Source of the DNA: PALSA-188 sp963720075
GTDB taxonomy: Bacteria > Acidobacteriota > Terriglobia > Terriglobales > Acidobacteriaceae
Direction: 5' to 3'
Assembly (NCBI GenBank): GCA_963720075.1
Contig: CAVREG010000019.1
Coordinates: forward strand, 868,001-932,000
Length of the DNA: 64,000 nucleotides
Positions 60,419 through 64,000 of this stretch are shown piece by piece. The notes beneath the pieces were generated by a model, which worked only from the letters and a program-made list of their open reading frames with translations, made no database searches and was not told the origin of the DNA. A program made the position numbers and the translations under genes. Numbering within the stretch: position 1 is the first letter of the stretch; each line of letters begins with the position of its first letter.

Positions 60419-60914
60419 ATGTTCTGTGACTCATGCGGCAACACACTACAAGCAGGTCAGGGATTCTGCAGCCGATGCGGCAAAAAGATAACTGGCGTTC
60501 ATGCCATCTCTTATCCCCGACCCAGTCGCGTGCAGGAGCACGTCCGGCTGGTTGGCATTCTATGTCTGGCACTTTCAGCTTGAAATAACCGGGGCGGTAG
60601 TCTTATTCATCATCGCGAACAGCGTTTTTATTCACTTGCCTGACACAGTTCCGCGTTCTAGTGCGTTCCTGCATCCCTTCCTCAGCTTCATTGCAATTGC
60701 CATCGCAGTAAAAGCCGCAGCCGGCTTTCTCGCAGGTTGGGGCTTATTGCAACGCGAGCCATGGGCCCAGCTGCTGGCCTTGGTGCTGGCATTCCTCGCG
60801 CTGTTCCACATCCCCTTCGGAACTGCCCTGGGAATTTACACGCTCTGGACACTGCTACCCGCCGAGTCCGAGCAAGAATATGAACAGCAAGCGCACCAAA
60901 AGACGGCGGCCTAA
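60419..60914 (+). pseudogene. Zinc-ribbon membrane protein gene, frameshifted
   Basis: An ATG at 60419 with GGGAG upstream opens MFCDSCGNTLQAGQGFCSRC, a CxxC-x11-CxxC zinc ribbon, continuing to a first helix (VRLVGILCLALSA) and stopping at TGA 60581-60583. Another frame carries the rest: EITGAVVLFIIANSVFIHLP, SFIAIAIAVKAAAGFLAG, WGLLQREPWAQLLALVLAFL and ALGIYTLWTLLPAESEQEY. Skipping one T at 60580-60581 joins both into a ~165-residue zinc-ribbon plus four-helix protein of a type frequent in Acidobacteriota. So a single extra base breaks the gene, either in the organism or in the assembly. No function is known. Confidence 0.7.
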
Positions 60915-60929
60915 GAACAACGAGGGATG

Positions 60930-60980
60930 CCCCGTCCTTGTCTCTCCGTTTTTTGGAGAGACAAGGCGGGGATTTCCTTT
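60930..60980. terminator. Long bidirectional terminator
   Basis: CCCCG-T-CCTTGTCTCTCC pairs with GGAGAGACAAGG-CGGGG (17 pairs, one bulged T) around a seven-base T-rich loop, followed by ATTTCCTTTTAA. It separates the zinc-ribbon gene from the convergent gene ending at 61024. Confidence 0.85.
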
Positions 60981-61023
60981 TAATGAATTAAATCTAGTAG
61001 GCGACCGAAATCGGACCGTTAAC

Positions 61024-61908
61024 TTATTGAGCGGCGGGCTGTTTCTCTGCGGGCTTTTTATGCATGGCTCCAGACATCCCCGCTTTTGGCTTCCAGAAAT
61101 CCGGATCAGCCTTCACCCATTCGTCCCGCGGGTAACTCATCCGCGGATTGAAAATGAATAGGTTGGTTTGACTCGATTCGATCGCGGCGGATTCCAGTTC
61201 GCGCAACTTGTTCATGCCGTCTTCGCCCATGGCAGCCACGAACTGTTTGTCCCGGTCAGGTTCCTGGTCAATTTCCGAGGCGGACTTCAACGGCCTGAAA
61301 ACAAGATAGCTAGCCGCTGCAGAACCGTAAGCCTTCTCGTACGTCGCCCAGTGCGCATCGGGTATCTTGTCGTAAGCGGCAAGGACCATCTTAACCAGAT
61401 CTTCCCAGTCTTTTCGATGCCCCGGACGAACCTGGTACATCGAGATCTGGAAATATCGCATGTGCGCAATGTCAACGGAAGAGCGCAAACTGTACTCGTC
61501 GCTAAATGTGAAAATGCCTGCGTCGGCATCGCTTTGTAAATCACCATCCGTCATGGAAGCGCGGTCGAACGCGGCTGATAGGGAGGCGTTCTTCTGTATT
61601 GCTTTATTGTCCTTCTCCCACGCATCGAAAGAATCATATCCAACCAAGAACAACGAGCGTGGTTTGCCGGAGAGAGAATCTGCGGCGATGTAATGCGTCG
61701 GCCACTTGGCTTTGGCAAACGCCTCGACAAACGCTCTTTCGCTCTTTTCGTGTACGGTTCCCGCCCGCCCTGGCTTCAGGAATTCCCGGTAAATTACAAG
61801 CACTTTTGGAGGCGGCATCGCCCCTTCATCACTATCCTGCGCCGCAACAATACTTAAACCTCCGAACAAAAACACCGCACCCAACAGCAACCCCGTGAGT
61901 CTTTTCAT
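61024..61908 (-). CDS. Secreted hypothetical protein
   Basis: A 294-residue exported protein: signal peptide MKRLTGLLLGAVFLFGGLSI ending VAAQ, then two related alpha/beta halves, each resembling a ferredoxin-like or NIPSNAP-like fold: PKVLVIYREFLKPGRAGTVH in the first and FQISMYQVRPGHRKDWEDLV in the second. A Lys/Pro/Ala tail ends it. The two-fold repeat suggests a dimeric alpha-beta barrel within one chain, but no function is known. Likely periplasmic. Convergent with the zinc-ribbon gene across a strong terminator. Confidence 0.7.
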   Translation of the reverse strand: MKRLTGLLLGAVFLFGGLSIVAAQDSDEGAMPPPKVLVIYREFLKPGRAGTVHEKSERAFVEAFAKAKWPTHYIAADSLSGKPRSLFLVGYDSFDAWEKDNKAIQKNASLSAAFDRASMTDGDLQSDADAGIFTFSDEYSLRSSVDIAHMRYFQISMYQVRPGHRKDWEDLVKMVLAAYDKIPDAHWATYEKAYGSAAASYLVFRPLKSASEIDQEPDRDKQFVAAMGEDGMNKLRELESAAIESSQTNLFIFNPRMSYPRDEWVKADPDFWKPKAGMSGAMHKKPAEKQPAAQ

Positions 61909-62096
61909 GGTGGTAGCCCCCTAATCGAAAGTGAACTGATTTTGACTGGAAAATGTAATAGAAAATCGAAACAGCGCGGAGAGTACCGCGCCGGTACGCA
62001 CAAAGTCAAGTGCGCGCCACCAAATTTCTGGACCCGCGCCCAAGGGGTGGGAGGCAACTCCCTCCCATTTGATAAACTGAGGAACGTCAAACCCAA

Positions 62097-62172
62097 GCCG
62101 ACGTAGCTCAGTTGGTAGAGCAGCCGATTCGTAATCGGCAGGTCACCAGTTCAACTCTGGTCGTCGGCTCCA
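62097..62172 (+). tRNA. tRNA-Thr (anticodon CGT)
   Basis: Complete cloverleaf: acceptor GCCGACG (62097-62103) with CGTCGGC (62162-62168), D-arm GCTC/GAGC, anticodon stem GCCGA/TCGGC with loop TTCGTAA (anticodon CGT, reading ACG), T-arm ACCAG/CTGGT with TTCAACT, and encoded CCA (62170-62172). Confidence 0.97.
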
Positions 62173-62485
62173 GATTCCATCCGTAACTACAATCCTTTAA
62201 CCCTGCTCCAAAACAAAAAAGCCAAAGGCTCGTCGCACCACCTTCGTGTCAGCACCTAGTCGAACCTACAGCTCTCCGTGTATTGCGGCACGAATCGTGA
62301 CAGCGGGATTATGGGATCAGGCTTCCGTAAAATAGTGACTTCGTGGCTCGTAGTTTCATCTGCGATTTTATTCGAACCTCATCGTGATCCTTTGTGCGAT
62401 GCGAGCGACCGACGAGAAACGTCTTTTTCCCACGGCAGACATCCATCCTTAAACTTTGAACATCCCTAAACTTGAGGAGGTATTT
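62173..62485. other. Intergenic region after tRNA-Thr
   Basis: About 310 bases between tRNA-Thr and the DUF2934 gene. Nothing recognisable apart from a good ribosome-binding site at its end (GAGGAGG, 62474-62480). Frames here look random. Confidence 0.4.
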
Positions 62486-62677
62486 ATGCAAACACGCCTG
62501 AGTCCGGCTGACCCAGAGAATGGCAAGCTAAACTTTCAGCAAATTGAAGAGCGCATCCGTGCTCGCGCCCACGAAATTTATGAGGATCGCGGCAGACGAG
62601 TCGAGCACGCCTTAGACGACTGGCTGGAGGCGAAAGCTCAAGTACTCGGCGTCGCCAAGAACCCCAAGGAAATGTAG
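62486..62677 (+). CDS. DUF2934-family small protein
   Basis: A 63-residue cytoplasmic protein with the DUF2934 core: IEERIRARAHEIYEDRGRRV followed by EHALDDWLEAKAQVLG. Members are short helical proteins frequent in Acidobacteriota and Proteobacteria, with no known function. The start ATG 62486 has a strong ribosome-binding site, GAGGAGG at 62474-62480. Confidence 0.85.
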   Translation: MQTRLSPADPENGKLNFQQIEERIRARAHEIYEDRGRRVEHALDDWLEAKAQVLGVAKNPKEM

Positions 62678-62693
62678 CCACGCACCACCGCGC

Positions 62694-64000
62694 TTAGTGT
62701 TGGCCGGAAGCTTGGCTTTTCTGCGCGTCTATCCACGCCGTCACGCGCGTATCCAGCACATCGAGCGGCATGGCGCCTCCATCCAGAATTTCATCGTGGA
62801 AGGCGCGGATGTCATAGTGGCTGCCCAACTCCGCTTTATCCCGCGCTCGCAGCTTCAGTATCTCTAACTGTCCGAGCTTGTAAGCGAGCGCCTGCGCTGG
62901 CCACGCGATGTACCGGTCAGTTTCCGCCTGAACGTTTGGCTCGTCTTCTGAGCTGTGTTCGTGGAAGTAATCCACCATCTGCTGCCGCGTCCAATGTTTG
63001 TAATGCACGCCCGTATCCACCACTAAACGGACGGCGCGCAGCATCTCGTCCGACAAGCGTCCATAATCAGAATAGGGATCTTTGTAAAAGCCGATCTCTT
63101 TGCCGAGTTGTTCAGCGTAGAGCGCCCAACCCTCCTGGTAAGCGCTGTAGAATGCCTGCTGACGGAACATGGGCAAGTCCGGCAACGTCTGAGCGATGGA
63201 AATTTGCAGGTGATGACCCGGAACCCCCTCATGATATGCCGTGGATTCCGCGGAAATAAGCGTACGATGCTGATAGTCGCCCGTATCCACGTAAACAATT
63301 CCAGGTCGCGAACCGTCTGGCGTGCCCTGCTCGTATTCGGCGAATGCGGCGTCTTTCTCCCGATATGCCTGCACTGAGCGCACTTCGAGTTTCGTCTTGG
63401 GCAGCAATCCGAATAATTTGGGAAGCTCCGGCTCCATTTGCGCAATGTAATGCCGGAATGTGTCGAGTATCTGCTCGCGCGATGTGGGAATCAATTTAGG
63501 ATTCGTTTTCAGCGAAGCGCGAAAATCTTTGAGGTTGGCGAAGCCAAGTTTCTTCGCGATGGCGAGTTGCTCGGCCTCAATCCTCGAAACTTCGCGAACA
63601 CCAAGCTCGTGGATCTCTTCCGGACTCATGCTGGTTGTAGTCAGTTTGCGAATTGCGAAACGATACCGGGCGTCGCCCTCGGGAAGTGACCACATACCCG
63701 GCTCTGCACGGCCTTCAGGGGCATAGTCCGTAGCGATAAAATTTGCCAGTTTCGTATAGGCGGGGCGCACTTCATCATTCACCGCCGCAACAATTGCATC
63801 ATGCAAACGCTTGCGATCCGCCGCGGAGACAGAATCTGGAAAATGCGTCGCAGGTTGTCCAAAAACATTGGCGTCCCCAGCAGGTTCCGCGATGGATTTA
63901 CACTGGCCGACAGTTTTTTCAAGCAGATAACGCGGCGGCATCAATTTATCTTTTTCGCCCTGCCGCATCACCTCAATCATCTGGTCAATGAAAAGAGGAA
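62694..64000 (-). CDS. DUF885-family metallopeptidase, 5' end beyond window
   Basis: The last ~435 residues of a DUF885 protein (family about 550-620 residues); the frame continues past base 64000, so the start is outside. The zinc site is STAYHEGVPGHHLQI (H-E-x3-G-H-H), with a further EGWALYAEQLG. SIAEPAGDANVF, the short AGDYA-like DYAPEGRAEPGMWSL and YIAWPAQALAYKLGQLEILK are also typical. Usually exported; the N-terminus is not visible. Probably a peptidase of unknown substrate. Convergent with the DUF2934 gene, 16 bases apart. Confidence 0.88.
   Translation of the reverse strand, partial: PLFIDQMIEVMRQGEKDKLMPPRYLLEKTVGQCKSIAEPAGDANVFGQPATHFPDSVSAADRKRLHDAIVAAVNDEVRPAYTKLANFIATDYAPEGRAEPGMWSLPEGDARYRFAIRKLTTTSMSPEEIHELGVREVSRIEAEQLAIAKKLGFANLKDFRASLKTNPKLIPTSREQILDTFRHYIAQMEPELPKLFGLLPKTKLEVRSVQAYREKDAAFAEYEQGTPDGSRPGIVYVDTGDYQHRTLISAESTAYHEGVPGHHLQISIAQTLPDLPMFRQQAFYSAYQEGWALYAEQLGKEIGFYKDPYSDYGRLSDEMLRAVRLVVDTGVHYKHWTRQQMVDYFHEHSSEDEPNVQAETDRYIAWPAQALAYKLGQLEILKLRARDKAELGSHYDIRAFHDEILDGGAMPLDVLDTRVTAWIDAQKSQASGQH

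Overview
The window looks like a chromosomal segment of a Gram-negative, aerobic heterotroph, most probably an Acidobacteriota of the Terriglobales/Koribacter type. This is inferred from gene content: a pilMNOPQ locus headed by an excisionase-like HTH gene, a large kinase-TPR protein, DUF6599-, DUF2934- and SpoIIAA-like small proteins, a PEP-CTERM-like protein, moderate GC (mid-50s by eye) and many short palindromic intergenic repeats. No transposase, integrase, CRISPR array, rRNA operon, prophage or recognisable defence system was seen. Two tRNAs are present: Arg(TCG) and Thr(CGT).

Layout. 0-9.9 kb: metH, nuoI, tRNA-Arg, a pyruvoyl-type arginine decarboxylase, a DUF1579 protein, hisS, a three-repeat membrane protein and a pair of secreted SH3-like proteins. 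9.9-19.4 kb: a TetR regulator followed by a co-oriented respiratory locus: an outer-membrane monoheme cytochrome-porin resembling Cyc2, a diheme cytochrome c, a cupredoxin-carboxypeptidase-regulatory fusion, then aa3-type oxidase coxB-coxA-coxC-coxC2-coxD and ctaB. 19.5-28.6 kb: HIT hydrolase, TonB, an Arg-rich receiver-like protein, recX, a small surface-polysaccharide group (asnB, heparinase-like, FemAB-like) and doxX. 29.4-34.8 kb: the type IV pilus alignment operon pilMNOPQ with a strong terminator. 34.7-36.6 kb: a duplicated cupin gene flanking a PEP-CTERM-like protein. 37.5-40.8 kb: accC, accB and an Xaa-Pro peptidase. 41-49 kb: PAP2 phosphatase, DUF4126, an enlarged alaS, a SpoIIAA-like protein, a Rieske oxygenase, and a small membrane protein overlapping an ammonium transporter. 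49-54.6 kb: a Ser/Thr kinase-PP2C pair and a kinase-TPR giant. 54.7-64 kb: envelope genes (lytic transglycosylase, AMIN amidase), DUF6599, a promoter-terminator pair that may make a small RNA, a broken zinc-ribbon membrane gene, tRNA-Thr, DUF2934 and a DUF885 peptidase that runs off the right edge.

The most interesting signals are: (1) the Cyc2-like protein at the head of a complete periplasmic route (heme c, heme c, type-1 Cu, CuA) to an aa3 oxidase; (2) several families of short fold-back repeats that lie between genes and also appear inside coding sequences (metH, alaS, a kinase); (3) three genes broken by apparent single-base frameshifts (metH, the diheme cytochrome, the zinc-ribbon protein), at least two of them at homopolymers, which may be assembly errors; (4) a candidate small RNA at about 60225-60309; (5) a 27-residue basic peptide with two Cys ending just before an intrinsic terminator at 51.3 kb.
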